64,000 bases of DNA from Clostridia bacterium (GTDB lineage Bacteria; Bacillota; Clostridia; Oscillospirales; CAG-272). Location: positions 1 to 64,000 of the forward strand of contig JAFQDK010000021.1 of the NCBI GenBank assembly GCA_017399305.1, given 5' to 3'. The translations under genes were made by a program, and so were the position numbers. Below are positions 7,175 to 15,920 of the stretch, piece after piece. How positions within the stretch are numbered: the stretch's first letter is position 1; each line of letters begins with the position of its first letter. The notes under the pieces are model-generated. The model saw only the letters and a program-made list of their open reading frames with translations. It was not told the DNA's origin and did no database searches.

Positions 7175-8110
7175 TTGAGAATACTGTTTATGGGTACGCC
7201 TGACTTTGCGCTCTTTTCGCTAGATGCACTTGTGAAAAGTGGCGAGGATGTCGTTGGCGTAGTGACTCAGCCCGATAAGCCTAAAGGCCGCGGACTTACC
7301 TTGACTCCGCCGCCTGTCAAGGCATATGCCATCGAACATGGAATTGAAGTTTATCAGCCGACAACGCTAAAGGATGGTGCATTTCTCGAAACGCTTCAGG
7401 CACTTGATCCTGAGATGATCGTTGTTGTTGCATATGGCAAAATATTGCCGAAATATGTGCTTGACTATCCGAAATACGGCTGTATCAATATTCACGGTTC
7501 GTTGCTTCCTAAATACCGTGGCGCGGCTCCTATGCAGCGTGCGATCATGGATGGAGAAAAGGTCAGCGGCGTTACCTCGATGTATATGGCAGAGGGGCTT
7601 GACACCGGCGATATGCTTATCAAAGAGGAAGTTGAGATATCCGAGGATGATAATTTTGAGACCGTTCATGACAAGCTTGGCGAAGCCGGCGCAAGAGTAA
7701 TTCTTTTGACGGTTGAGGCGGCAAAGAGCGGAACACTTAAGCCCGAAAAGCAGGATGACAGTCTTTCTACCTACGCTGCAAAAATTGAAAAGGCAGAATG
7801 CCTTGTTGATTTTTCAATGGATGCGCATACGATTCATAATCACATCCGCGGTCTTTCGCCGTTTCCGCTTGCGTTCACATATCTGCCGAACGGTAAGATG
7901 CTTAAAATTGTCCGCGCACATTTTGAAAGTGCAAAGGACACAGGCGAATACGGCAAGGTTATCCGTGCCGATAAAAACGGTATCGCAGTTGCTGCCAAAG
8001 ACGGGCTTGTAGTGATAGAAGTTGCGACTCCTGAGGGCAAAAAGGCGCAGAGCGCCGGAGACCTTGTAAACGGCAGACAGATAAGTGTTGGAGATTTATT
8101 AGGAAAGTAG
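7175..8110 (+). CDS. fmt: Methionyl-tRNA formyltransferase
   Basis: A 311-residue enzyme transferring formyl from 10-formyl-tetrahydrofolate to Met-tRNAfMet. It starts at TTG 7175, giving M-R-I-L-F-M-G-T-P-D-F, with AGGAAAT upstream; no ATG suits the family start. The N-terminal domain has the folate site HGSLLPKYRGAAPMQRAI with catalytic Asn/His/Asp positions (N-I-H-G, then T-G-D-M), and T-Y-A-A-K-I closes it. The C-terminal tRNA-binding domain (about 205-311) ends ISVGDLLGK. It sits directly downstream of def. Confidence 0.95.
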   Translation: MRILFMGTPDFALFSLDALVKSGEDVVGVVTQPDKPKGRGLTLTPPPVKAYAIEHGIEVYQPTTLKDGAFLETLQALDPEMIVVVAYGKILPKYVLDYPKYGCINIHGSLLPKYRGAAPMQRAIMDGEKVSGVTSMYMAEGLDTGDMLIKEEVEISEDDNFETVHDKLGEAGARVILLTVEAAKSGTLKPEKQDDSLSTYAAKIEKAECLVDFSMDAHTIHNHIRGLSPFPLAFTYLPNGKMLKIVRAHFESAKDTGEYGKVIRADKNGIAVAAKDGLVVIEVATPEGKKAQSAGDLVNGRQISVGDLLGK

Positions 8111-8119
8111 GTTTTTAAC

Positions 8120-8812
8120 ATGCTTTTTTACGGTATTGATGTTTGGTACATCGTTTTGGTGTTGCCCGCTGTTATACTTTCGCTGATTGCAAGCGCTTCG
8201 GTTAATTCCACGTTTAAAAAGTACAGTAAAGTGGCATCGCGCAATGGTATGACAGGTGCAGATGCAGCGCGCCAGGTTCTCTTGACAAATGGTGTTATGG
8301 GTGTGCAGATAGAGCACGTCAGCGGCAATCTTACAGACCATTTTGATCCGAGAACAAATACTATAAGGCTTTCTGACAGCGTTTATGCTTCAAACAGTGT
8401 GGCAGCTATAGGCGTTGCCGCGCATGAGGCAGGGCATGCTGTTCAGTATGCCGAGGGCTATTCTGCTATGAAGCTTCGCTCGGCGATAATCCCTATTACA
8501 AATATCGGCTCCAACCTTGCAATGCCATTGATTCTGCTCGGCATTGTTTTAAGTGCTCCGATACTTGCGAATATTGGTATTATTGCTTTTAGTTTTTCAA
8601 CACTTTTTCAGCTTATTACGCTTCCCGTTGAGTTTAACGCATCGTCACGCGCTGTAAAAGCTATCGAAGAATTTGCAGCCGATGAGAGCGAGGTTAAAAA
8701 CGCAAGGAAAGTATTGAAAGCCGCGGCGATGACATATGTTGCTGCGCTTGCTGTTTCACTTGCAAATCTGCTCAGACTGGTGTTTATAGTCAACGGTAGA
8801 AGAAGAGACTAA
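8120..8812 (+). CDS. YugP-type membrane zinc metallopeptidase
   Basis: A 230-residue neutral zinc peptidase of the YugP family (Pfam Zn_peptidase_2). A first membrane helix covers about residues 9-28. The zinc motif H-E-A-G-H is at 102-106 followed by AVQYAEGYSAMKLR. Two further hydrophobic segments lie at about 125-170, then N-A-S-S-R-A-V and E-F-A-A-D-E, which may supply the third ligand, and a last helix near 205-225. The physiological substrate of this family is not known to me. Its place between fmt and rsmB is seen in several Clostridia but not in Bacillus. It overlaps the rsmB start by one base. Confidence 0.9.
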   Translation: MLFYGIDVWYIVLVLPAVILSLIASASVNSTFKKYSKVASRNGMTGADAARQVLLTNGVMGVQIEHVSGNLTDHFDPRTNTIRLSDSVYASNSVAAIGVAAHEAGHAVQYAEGYSAMKLRSAIIPITNIGSNLAMPLILLGIVLSAPILANIGIIAFSFSTLFQLITLPVEFNASSRAVKAIEEFAADESEVKNARKVLKAAAMTYVAALAVSLANLLRLVFIVNGRRRD

Positions 8813-10110
8813 TGAATATAAGAAAGACAGCTCTTTCGCTTTTGCGTGATGCCGCAGAAAGTGAAAGATATATTTCACTGACACTTTCGGCGGCACTCGA
8901 TAATATCGAGTGTGATGAGCGTGACCGCGCGTTGCTTACAACGCTGGTATACGGCGTAACCGAAAGACGTGTGACACTTGATTATTATATAGAAAAGCTT
9001 GCTGATCGCCCTTTGGATAAGATTGGCGCCAGAATGCTTATGACATTGCGGCTTGGGCTCTACCAGCTCATGTTTCTTGACCGCATTCCGCCGCATGCTG
9101 CCGTTTCAGAAACGGTTCGTCTTGGCAAAAGCCAGGGTGAGCGCGCATTCCTTAACGGTATGCTTCGCGGTTACATTAGAAATAAAGATACAATTCAGTT
9201 GCCAAGCGACAGGAATTCACGTTTATCGGTGAAGTATTCGTTCCCGAAGGATATAGTGAGAGTTCTTGAAAAGAATCTTGGGGATAAAACCGAGGAAACG
9301 CTTGAGGCACTTTCAAAAAATCCGCCTCTTACAATTTGTGTGAATACTCTTGTGATGGGCGTAAATGATGCACTTGATAAGCTTGTCGCGGCAGGGCTTG
9401 ATGCAAGAAAATGTGTATCTGCACCGCGCGGTATCAGGATTTACGGAAATGTAAGCTATGATCGTCTGCGTGAAATAATCGGCGAAAAGTCGTTTTTCGT
9501 GCAGGACGAGGCATCTCAGATTGCCATAAGCGTACTTGCGCCGCATAAAGGCGCAATACTTGCAGATGCATGTGCGTGCCCCGGTTCAAAGAGCTTCCAT
9601 GCGGCACTCTTTATGGAGAACTGCGGTGAGATACATTGCTTTGATTTGCACGAAAGCAAGCTTTCGCTTATTACAGACGGTGCGGCAAGGCTTGGCATCG
9701 GTATCATCACATCCGATGCACGCGACTCGCGCACACCCGACGGCTTACTTGTCGGCAAGTGCGACTTTGTGATATGTGACGTACCGTGCTCAGGCCTTGG
9801 AGTAATGGCAAAGAAGCCTGAGATACGGTATCATGATGCAGAGTCGTATAAAGAACTGGCACCGCTTGGATATGACATTTTGTGTGCGTCAGCAAAGTAT
9901 TTGAAATCCGGCGGAAAAATGCTTTATTCCACCTGTACGCTGACCAAGGAGGAAAACGAGAATAATTTTTATCGTTTTCTTGAAGCGCATGGCGATTTTG
10001 AATATACCGACTTTTCGCTTGGTAAAGTGAAGAGTGAGCGCGGATGCGCAACGCTTGTTCCAAATGGTGAACATGACGGTTTTTTTATCGGACTTATTAC
10101 TAAGAGGTAG
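8812..10110 (+). CDS. rsmB: 16S rRNA (cytosine 967-C5)-methyltransferase RsmB
   Basis: A 432-residue RNA methyltransferase (Sun/Fmu). Residues 1-130 form a NusB-like RNA-binding domain (RKTALSLLRDA, LTTLVYGVTERR, ARMLMTLRLGLYQLMFLDR). The Rossmann domain has the SAM motif D-A-C-A-C-P-G-S-K-S at about 257, C-D-V-P-C-S-G-L-G with the first active cysteine at about 325, and Y-S-T-C-T-L with the catalytic cysteine at about 378. The usual motif I Gly-Gly-K-T is replaced by G-S-K-S. A C-terminal N-G-E-H-D-G-F-F closes the domain. It begins inside the stop codon of the preceding gene and ends three bases before rlmN. Confidence 0.94.
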   Translation: MNIRKTALSLLRDAAESERYISLTLSAALDNIECDERDRALLTTLVYGVTERRVTLDYYIEKLADRPLDKIGARMLMTLRLGLYQLMFLDRIPPHAAVSETVRLGKSQGERAFLNGMLRGYIRNKDTIQLPSDRNSRLSVKYSFPKDIVRVLEKNLGDKTEETLEALSKNPPLTICVNTLVMGVNDALDKLVAAGLDARKCVSAPRGIRIYGNVSYDRLREIIGEKSFFVQDEASQIAISVLAPHKGAILADACACPGSKSFHAALFMENCGEIHCFDLHESKLSLITDGAARLGIGIITSDARDSRTPDGLLVGKCDFVICDVPCSGLGVMAKKPEIRYHDAESYKELAPLGYDILCASAKYLKSGGKMLYSTCTLTKEENENNFYRFLEAHGDFEYTDFSLGKVKSERGCATLVPNGEHDGFFIGLITKR

Positions 10111-10113
10111 TTT

Positions 10114-11166
10114 ATGAAGATTGACATTGGCTCAATGACTCTTTCCGAGCTTGAAGAATATATAGTTTCCATCGGCGAGAGTCGCTTCCGCGCAAAGCAG
10201 ATATATGGATGGCTTTGCCGTGGTGAGGATTTTGACGGTATGTCCAATCTGTCAAAGCCTCTTCGTGAAAGGCTTAAAAATGAGTGCTACAGCGGCATAC
10301 CGAAGATAGAGCAAAAGTTTGTATCAAAGGTTGACGGCACTGTAAAATACTTGTTTGGATTTGATGATGGCGAGTGTGTAGAATCTGTCGTGATGTTTTA
10401 TAAACACGGTACAACGATATGCATATCGTCACAGGTTGGTTGCCGAATGGGGTGCAAATTCTGTGCATCCACTATCGGCGGCAAGGTCCGTGACCTGAAA
10501 CCTTCCGAGATGCTTGGGCAGGTTGTCGCGGCGCAGAAGGATATCGGTGAGCGGATTGATGGCATCGTTATGATGGGCATTGGTGAGCCGCTCGACAATT
10601 ATGATAACTCAATTAAATTCTTAAAGCTTGTAACCTCACCCGACGGACTAAATATTGGCGCAAGACACATTTCGCTTTCAACATCGGGCGTGGTAGACAA
10701 AATAAGAAAACTTGAAGATGAGAATTTCCAGATAACACTTTCAATTTCACTTCATGCTTCAAACGATGAGCGCCGAAGCGCGCTTATGCCTGTAAATAAA
10801 AAGTGGGGCGTTGATGAACTGCTATCGGCGGTTAAACATTACTTTGATTCAACTGGGCGACGAGTTTCTATCGAATACACGCTTATTGCAGGGCAAAATG
10901 ACAGCGAAGCTGATGCAAAAGAGCTTTGCACACTGCTGCGAAAATATTTTGGCAGACAGGATGCACTGCATATCAATCTCATCCCTGTAAATCCTGTTCG
11001 CGAGAGCGGCTTTTCGCAAGGTGACAGGCGCAGTATAGAACATTTTCAGAAAATACTAACCGACATGGGGCTGACAGCAACCGTCCGCCGCACGCTCGGT
11101 CCTGATATAAATGCCTCATGCGGACAACTCCGCAGAAAGGCGACTTCAGATTCCGCAAAGGCATAG
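10114..11166 (+). CDS. rlmN: Dual-specificity RNA methyltransferase RlmN
   Basis: A 350-residue radical-SAM enzyme methylating C2 of A2503 in 23S rRNA and A37 in some tRNAs. The 4Fe-4S ligands C-R-M-G-C-K-F-C are at residues 110-117. Also visible are G-I-G-E-P-L-D-N-Y, S-L-H-A-S-N-D and N-L-I-P-V-N-P. The second catalytic cysteine, which carries the methyl/methylene group in the E. coli enzyme, is C336 in DINASCGQLRRK. The N-terminal domain has F-R-A-K-Q-I-Y-G-W-L. Order rsmB-rlmN-prpC-prkC matches Bacillus. Confidence 0.96.
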   Translation: MKIDIGSMTLSELEEYIVSIGESRFRAKQIYGWLCRGEDFDGMSNLSKPLRERLKNECYSGIPKIEQKFVSKVDGTVKYLFGFDDGECVESVVMFYKHGTTICISSQVGCRMGCKFCASTIGGKVRDLKPSEMLGQVVAAQKDIGERIDGIVMMGIGEPLDNYDNSIKFLKLVTSPDGLNIGARHISLSTSGVVDKIRKLEDENFQITLSISLHASNDERRSALMPVNKKWGVDELLSAVKHYFDSTGRRVSIEYTLIAGQNDSEADAKELCTLLRKYFGRQDALHINLIPVNPVRESGFSQGDRRSIEHFQKILTDMGLTATVRRTLGPDINASCGQLRRKATSDSAKA

Positions 11167-11198
11167 CCAAGGCGGAGAAAGGAAAGGTCATTTTACTT

Positions 11199-11939
11199 AT
11201 GAAATATTATGCCATAACTGATGTTGGCATGGTGCGTGAACTCAATGAGGACACGTATCTTGCAAAAGAGTACGGCGACATATCATTATTTGCCGTCTTT
11301 GACGGTATGGGCGGTGCCAAAGCAGGAGAAACTGCTTCAGCCATTGCTCGCGAGGAGATTGAAAAGTATTTCGACAATTTCTTTGATGATTGCCCAAGAA
11401 CCGAGCCTGAGGCTATTCAAGTTGCACTTGCAAATGCAGTTGACCGCGCAAACTTCATGATACTGTCGGTTGCATCCAGCGACAAGGCTTATGAAGGAAT
11501 GGGCACAACAATGGTTGCGGCGCTTTGCGTCACCGATAAAGTGTACATCGCTCACATTGGCGACAGCCGTGCGTACCTTATTGATAATTACGGTGCAGAG
11601 CAGCTTACCAGAGACCACTCATATGTGCAGTATCTTGTCGATATCGGCAGGATAACCCCTGAGGAGGCCCGGGACAATCCAAAGAAGAATATCATAACAC
11701 GTGCAGTCGGCGTTGACAAAGAAGTCAGCGTAGATGTGTCTGTTTTAGAAAAAGAGCAATGTGTCGGAAAAACACTCCTTCTTTGCTCAGATGGACTTTC
11801 AAATTATCTTGATGCAGAGACACTTACAAAAATGTGTAAAGAACACAGCGACAGCGAGGACTTGGCAAAAGCACTTGTTGCAGCGGCAAACGAAGCCGGC
11901 GGCAGCGATAATATAACTGCGATTATCGCAAAAATATAA
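11199..11939 (+). CDS. prpC: PrpC/Stp-type PP2C protein phosphatase
   Basis: A 246-residue metal-dependent Ser/Thr phosphatase, the cytoplasmic partner that reverses PrkC phosphorylation. ATG 11199 is used because the family starts M-K-Y-Y-A-I-T-D-V-G; the frame extends upstream into rlmN, but that part has no PP2C features. Metal-binding and catalytic motifs are complete: G-M-V-R-E-L-N-E-D, V-F-D-G-M-G-G-A-K-A-G, G-M-G-T-T-M, I-G-D-S-R-A-Y, L-L-C-S-D-G-L-S and G-G-S-D-N-I-T. The ribosome binding site GGAAAGG is about 12 bases away, a little long. prkC starts 14 bases after the stop. Confidence 0.95.
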   Translation: MKYYAITDVGMVRELNEDTYLAKEYGDISLFAVFDGMGGAKAGETASAIAREEIEKYFDNFFDDCPRTEPEAIQVALANAVDRANFMILSVASSDKAYEGMGTTMVAALCVTDKVYIAHIGDSRAYLIDNYGAEQLTRDHSYVQYLVDIGRITPEEARDNPKKNIITRAVGVDKEVSVDVSVLEKEQCVGKTLLLCSDGLSNYLDAETLTKMCKEHSDSEDLAKALVAAANEAGGSDNITAIIAKI

Positions 11940-11953
11940 TTTTGGAGTAAGAA

Positions 11954-14242
11954 ATGGATCAGTATAATAGCTATATAGGTCGTACACTTGACGATCGTTA
12001 CAAGTTGAAGCGTATCGTCGGCGAAGGCGGCATGGCGGTTGTTTTTGAAGCAGACGATTTGTTCCGCAAGATGGTAGTTGCCGTAAAGATTTTAAAGGAT
12101 GAGTTTGCATCTGACGAGGTTTCGGTACAGCGTTTTATCAATGAGTCCAAGGCTGTACTTATGCTTTCACATACAAACATTGTTAAGATTTTTGACATTT
12201 CCGTCAAGGGTGAGAACAAGTATATCGTCATGGAGTATATCGACGGAATCACTCTTAAAACTTATATGGAGCGCAAGGGCGCGCTTTCGGAAAAGGAAGC
12301 AATCTCCTATTCTATCCAGATCCTCCGCGCACTTGAGCATGCTCATATCGGCGGTATTATCCATCGCGACATCAAGCCGCAGAATATCATGCTTCTTAAA
12401 AACGGGCAGATCAAGGTTACCGACTTTGGCATTGCCAAATTGCCCGATGCAAAGACTCTTACCGCAACTGATAAGGCAATCGGTACAGTTTATTACATCA
12501 GCCCTGAGCAGGCGGCAGGTGAAAAGGGAATTGACCGCCGTACTGACCTTTATTCTGTTGGTGTAATGATGTATGAGATGCTTACAGGCAAGCTCCCGTT
12601 TGATGGCGAGAATCCTGTCAGCATTGCGCTCAAGCAGATCAATGAGGAGCCTAAAGCGCCTACAGAGATTGTTGAAACCATCCCTAAGGGACTTGAGCAG
12701 ATTGTTCTTTTCGCAATGGAAAAGGATAAGGACAAGCGTTTCCAGACCGCAACTCAGATGATCGAGCTTTTGCAGAAGATCAGAGAGAATCCGCTTATTG
12801 TATTCAGACAGAAAAAAGCTCCCGAAAAGAAAAAGAATAAGGTTACAATCGTTCCTATTATTCTCGGTGTTGCTATTGCATTCTTCCTTGTAGCGATAGT
12901 AAGTGCAGGTTTTGTTCTTTATCAAGCGTTGTTCAGTGAAGAAGCCACTGCCGAAACTTATTTTGCCGTTGATGATTATGTCGGCAAGACCTTTGACAAT
13001 AAGTTTTATGAAGAACTCAGCCGCACATACCGTGTCAAGGTTGAGTATGAGTACAGCGAGGAGTATCCGCGTGACCAGATAATCAAGCAGAAGCCTGAGG
13101 CAGGTCAGCCCAGAAGCGGTAGTGACCTTACTCTATATGTCAGCCAGGGCACTGAAGATCTTGTTATGAACAGCTATGCTTATGCAGACCGCCGCTTGGT
13201 TGAAAACGAGTTGCGTGGTCTTGGTCTGATTGTCGGTGAGATAGTTCAGGAGTATAACAGCGTTATTCCTACAGGCAGTGTAATTAATACCGTTCCCGGA
13301 ACAGGCGAAAGCGTAAGTGTTGGTGATCGCGTTACGATTATTGTCAGCATGGGCGACCCTGTTGAGATGGCAATAGTTCCTTCTTTTGCAGGTGCTACCA
13401 TTGTTGAAGCATATGAACTTTTGGTTGAAAGCGATCTTCGTTTCGGCACTCCTACCTATGTATATAACGATGAGGTTCCCGAAAATGTCGTTATCGATCA
13501 GCTTCCTGTTGCAGGTACCGAAGTTCCTAAGGATGTAACAAAGATTACATTTATTATTTCCAAAGGTAAGGCTCCAAACGGCGTTCAGATTCCCACAAGA
13601 CCTATAATTCCCGGTCTTACTACATCAGATGTGGTTAATCCTCTGCCGATAACACCTGTCGAGACGACCACATCCGAAACTACAATTGTTGTTTATGTAC
13701 CTTCATGTATCGGCGCTTCTTCAGCCGAGGCTTACCGAATCCTTGATGCAGGCGGCTTTGAGTTCGGTACGGCTACATATGTATACAGCGATACTGTGCC
13801 CTATGGTGTGATAATATCGCAGAGCCCTGCCGCAGGTACAGGCGTACCCAATACAAATAAGAAGGTTAACTTTACTATTTCAAACGGTCCAAATCCCGCT
13901 ACATCTGAGGCACCCATAGTTGTCAAGCCTATTGTTACTACAACGTCGGCGACAACTACTACCGAAGCTCCCGTAGTTACAACATCCGCGACAACTACAA
14001 CAGCGCCCCCTGTGGTTATAGTTCCGCCGGCAACAACATCGGCAACTACAACGACGGCAACGACCACTACAGAACCTCCTGTAGTGATTACCGATCCCCC
14101 TGTTGTAATTACTGTGGCACCTCCCGTAATTGTTGAGCCTGAACCGGTAGTTACTACCGCAGAACCTGAGGTTACCGAGGCTCCTGTTGAAACCACAACA
14201 GCTACTACAACACAGGATGCTCTTGCAGGACGCTTTAATTAA
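11954..14242 (+). CDS. prkC: PASTA-domain Ser/Thr protein kinase PrkC
   Basis: A 762-residue membrane kinase that senses peptidoglycan fragments or lipid II. The kinase domain covers about residues 15-275: G-E-G-G-M-A loop, VAVK with Lys45, H-R-D at 137-139, D-F-G at 157-159 and S-P-E-Q-A. Basic residues lead into a single membrane helix at about 298-324. Four PASTA repeats follow outside (about 335-399, 404-467, 472-538, 578-645). The third and fourth are separated by a Pro/Thr linker. The last 110 residues are a low-complexity Thr/Ala/Pro/Val tail (TTTT, PPVV, TSATTTT), which most PrkC proteins lack; it may be glycosylated or run through the wall (inference). The rsgA start lies two bases downstream. 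Confidence 0.96.
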   Translation: MDQYNSYIGRTLDDRYKLKRIVGEGGMAVVFEADDLFRKMVVAVKILKDEFASDEVSVQRFINESKAVLMLSHTNIVKIFDISVKGENKYIVMEYIDGITLKTYMERKGALSEKEAISYSIQILRALEHAHIGGIIHRDIKPQNIMLLKNGQIKVTDFGIAKLPDAKTLTATDKAIGTVYYISPEQAAGEKGIDRRTDLYSVGVMMYEMLTGKLPFDGENPVSIALKQINEEPKAPTEIVETIPKGLEQIVLFAMEKDKDKRFQTATQMIELLQKIRENPLIVFRQKKAPEKKKNKVTIVPIILGVAIAFFLVAIVSAGFVLYQALFSEEATAETYFAVDDYVGKTFDNKFYEELSRTYRVKVEYEYSEEYPRDQIIKQKPEAGQPRSGSDLTLYVSQGTEDLVMNSYAYADRRLVENELRGLGLIVGEIVQEYNSVIPTGSVINTVPGTGESVSVGDRVTIIVSMGDPVEMAIVPSFAGATIVEAYELLVESDLRFGTPTYVYNDEVPENVVIDQLPVAGTEVPKDVTKITFIISKGKAPNGVQIPTRPIIPGLTTSDVVNPLPITPVETTTSETTIVVYVPSCIGASSAEAYRILDAGGFEFGTATYVYSDTVPYGVIISQSPAAGTGVPNTNKKVNFTISNGPNPATSEAPIVVKPIVTTTSATTTTEAPVVTTSATTTTAPPVVIVPPATTSATTTTATTTTEPPVVITDPPVVITVAPPVIVEPEPVVTTAEPEVTEAPVETTTATTTQDALAGRFN

Positions 14243-14243
14243 A

Positions 14244-15149
14244 ATGAAGCAAAGCGGAAAAATAATTAAAGGCGTTGGCGGTAAATATACCGTAAAGTGC
14301 GGCGGTGAGCTTTTCACCGCCCGCGCGCGCGGTGTGTTTCGCCATGAGCAGATATCGCCTGAGGTTGGCGACAATGTTACATTGCGTATAGAAAACGAGG
14401 GCGATGCATACATTGAGGATATTGCCGAGCGCAAGAATCTTCTGATTCGTCCGCCGATGGCAAATCTTGACTATATGTTTATCACCGCTTCTGCGGCAAG
14501 GCCTGCTCCGATTCCGGCAACGCTGGATAAGTTGAGTGCTATCTGCGTTCATTCGGATATAATTCCTGTTTTTGTGATAACCAAGTGTGATCTTGACCGT
14601 GAAATCGGAGAGAAGCTTGCTGCAATGTATCGGCATAGCGGCTTTACGGTATTTACACTGAGTGCTGAGGACGGAGAGGGAATTGAAGAACTCAGAAGCT
14701 TTCTCTCCGAAAATCTCAAGGATAAGACGGCGGCCTTTGCCGGCGCATCTGGTATCGGAAAGTCGACACTGTTAAACGCGATTTTTCCGGATCTTTCGCT
14801 TGCTACAGGTGGCATCAGTGAAAAGATTGCACGTGGCAAGCATACCACACGCCATGTTGAACTTTTTGAGGCATTTGGCGGCATGATTGCCGACACACCG
14901 GGATTCAGCATGCTTGACTTTATGCGTTTTGATTTTATGACTGCTGAGGATCTGCCATATGCATTCCCCGAGTTTGAAGAGCATCTCGGACGATGTAGGT
15001 ATAAGAAATGTACTCACCTTTGTGAGGATGGCTGTGCCGTGGTAGAGGCGCTCCATAGCGGTGATATTGAAGCATCACGTCACGAAAGCTATGTGGAATT
15101 ATATAATATATTAAAGGATAAAAAGGCGTGGAAGAAGATTCCGCATTAG
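14244..15149 (+). CDS. rsgA: Ribosome small subunit-dependent GTPase RsgA
   Basis: A 301-residue circularly permuted GTPase that checks late 30S assembly. ATG 14244 follows the prkC stop by one base; an open extension into prkC is only the Thr-tail read in another frame. An OB-fold comes first (GKIIKGVGGKYTV). The G motifs are in permuted order: T-K-C-D (G4) at 113-116, S-A-E-D (G5) near 140, G-A-S-G-I-G-K-S-T (G1) at 167-175, T-T-R-H (G2) and D-T-P-G-F (G3) at 217-221. The zinc module C251, C256, H258, C264 is complete. In Bacillus the same order prkC-rsgA leads to rpe; here cysE follows. Confidence 0.95.
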   Translation: MKQSGKIIKGVGGKYTVKCGGELFTARARGVFRHEQISPEVGDNVTLRIENEGDAYIEDIAERKNLLIRPPMANLDYMFITASAARPAPIPATLDKLSAICVHSDIIPVFVITKCDLDREIGEKLAAMYRHSGFTVFTLSAEDGEGIEELRSFLSENLKDKTAAFAGASGIGKSTLLNAIFPDLSLATGGISEKIARGKHTTRHVELFEAFGGMIADTPGFSMLDFMRFDFMTAEDLPYAFPEFEEHLGRCRYKKCTHLCEDGCAVVEALHSGDIEASRHESYVELYNILKDKKAWKKIPH

Positions 15150-15189
15150 TCTTTTATGATTGCATTTCTTAGAAAACTGCGAGGTATCT

Positions 15190-15903
15190 ATGAAAGACAA
15201 GTTAAATATTGATATAAACATTACCTTGCCAAATTTCGGCAAGATAAAGAAAAAAGTAAAACGAGTTATTCGCGACGTGAAGTATGACGTCGCGGCAATC
15301 CGTGACCGAGATCCTGCGGCAACAAGTGACCTTGAGGTCATGTTGCTTTATTCCGGATTTCACGCGGTGCAGGCGCACCGTGCCGCACACGCTTTGCATA
15401 AAAAAGGACACAAATTCAGCGCACGTGCGATAAGCCAGTTTGCAAAATTCCTTACAGGAATTGAGATACATCCCGGTGCTACTATAGGCAGGGGGCTTGT
15501 TATTGACCACGGCAGCGGAGTTGTCATCGGCGAAACTGCTGAGATAGGAGATAACTGTACGCTTTATCAGGGTGTTACACTCGGCGGTACGGGAAAAGAT
15601 AGCGGCAAGCGCCACCCTACTCTCGGCGATAATGTCATGGTCGGCAGCGGTGCAAAAGTGCTTGGACCTTTTAAGGTTGGCAATGGTGCCAAGATTGCTT
15701 CAAATGCAGTTGTGCTTGAGGCGGTGCCTGAGAAAGCAACTGCAGTCGGCGTTCCTGCAAGAGTGGTGCGTATTAACGGCGTTAAGATTAACGATGACCT
15801 TGACCATGTGCATATTCCTGACCCTGTTGCTCAGGAGATTTGCCGTGTTGAGCGCCGTATTTATGAACTTGAGAAAAAATTTAACGAAAAAGAAGAAAAA
15901 TAA
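15190..15903 (+). CDS. cysE: Serine O-acetyltransferase
   Basis: A 237-residue enzyme making O-acetylserine from serine and acetyl-CoA, the entry to cysteine synthesis. ATG 15190 follows GAGG at 15181-15184. The N-terminal part is helical and basic (about 1-90), then a left-handed beta-helix with hexapeptide repeats: IHPGATIGRGLVIDHGSG, V-V-I-G-E-T-A-E-I-G-D, LYQGVTLGGTG, ending A-V-G-V-P-A-R-V-V. The catalytic His/Asp pair is D-H-G and the second His region is R-H-P. Forty bases separate it from rsgA, without a terminator. cysS follows, so cysteine synthesis and tRNA charging are linked. Confidence 0.93.
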   Translation: MKDKLNIDINITLPNFGKIKKKVKRVIRDVKYDVAAIRDRDPAATSDLEVMLLYSGFHAVQAHRAAHALHKKGHKFSARAISQFAKFLTGIEIHPGATIGRGLVIDHGSGVVIGETAEIGDNCTLYQGVTLGGTGKDSGKRHPTLGDNVMVGSGAKVLGPFKVGNGAKIASNAVVLEAVPEKATAVGVPARVVRINGVKINDDLDHVHIPDPVAQEICRVERRIYELEKKFNEKEEK

Positions 15904-15920
15904 TTTTCCGGAGATAGATT

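Noticed and set aside
13801..14434. Minus-strand frames opposite the Thr-rich tail of prkC
   Set aside because: The low-complexity T/P tail leaves all antisense frames open; products are Cys/Arg/Gly or Val/Thr repeats.
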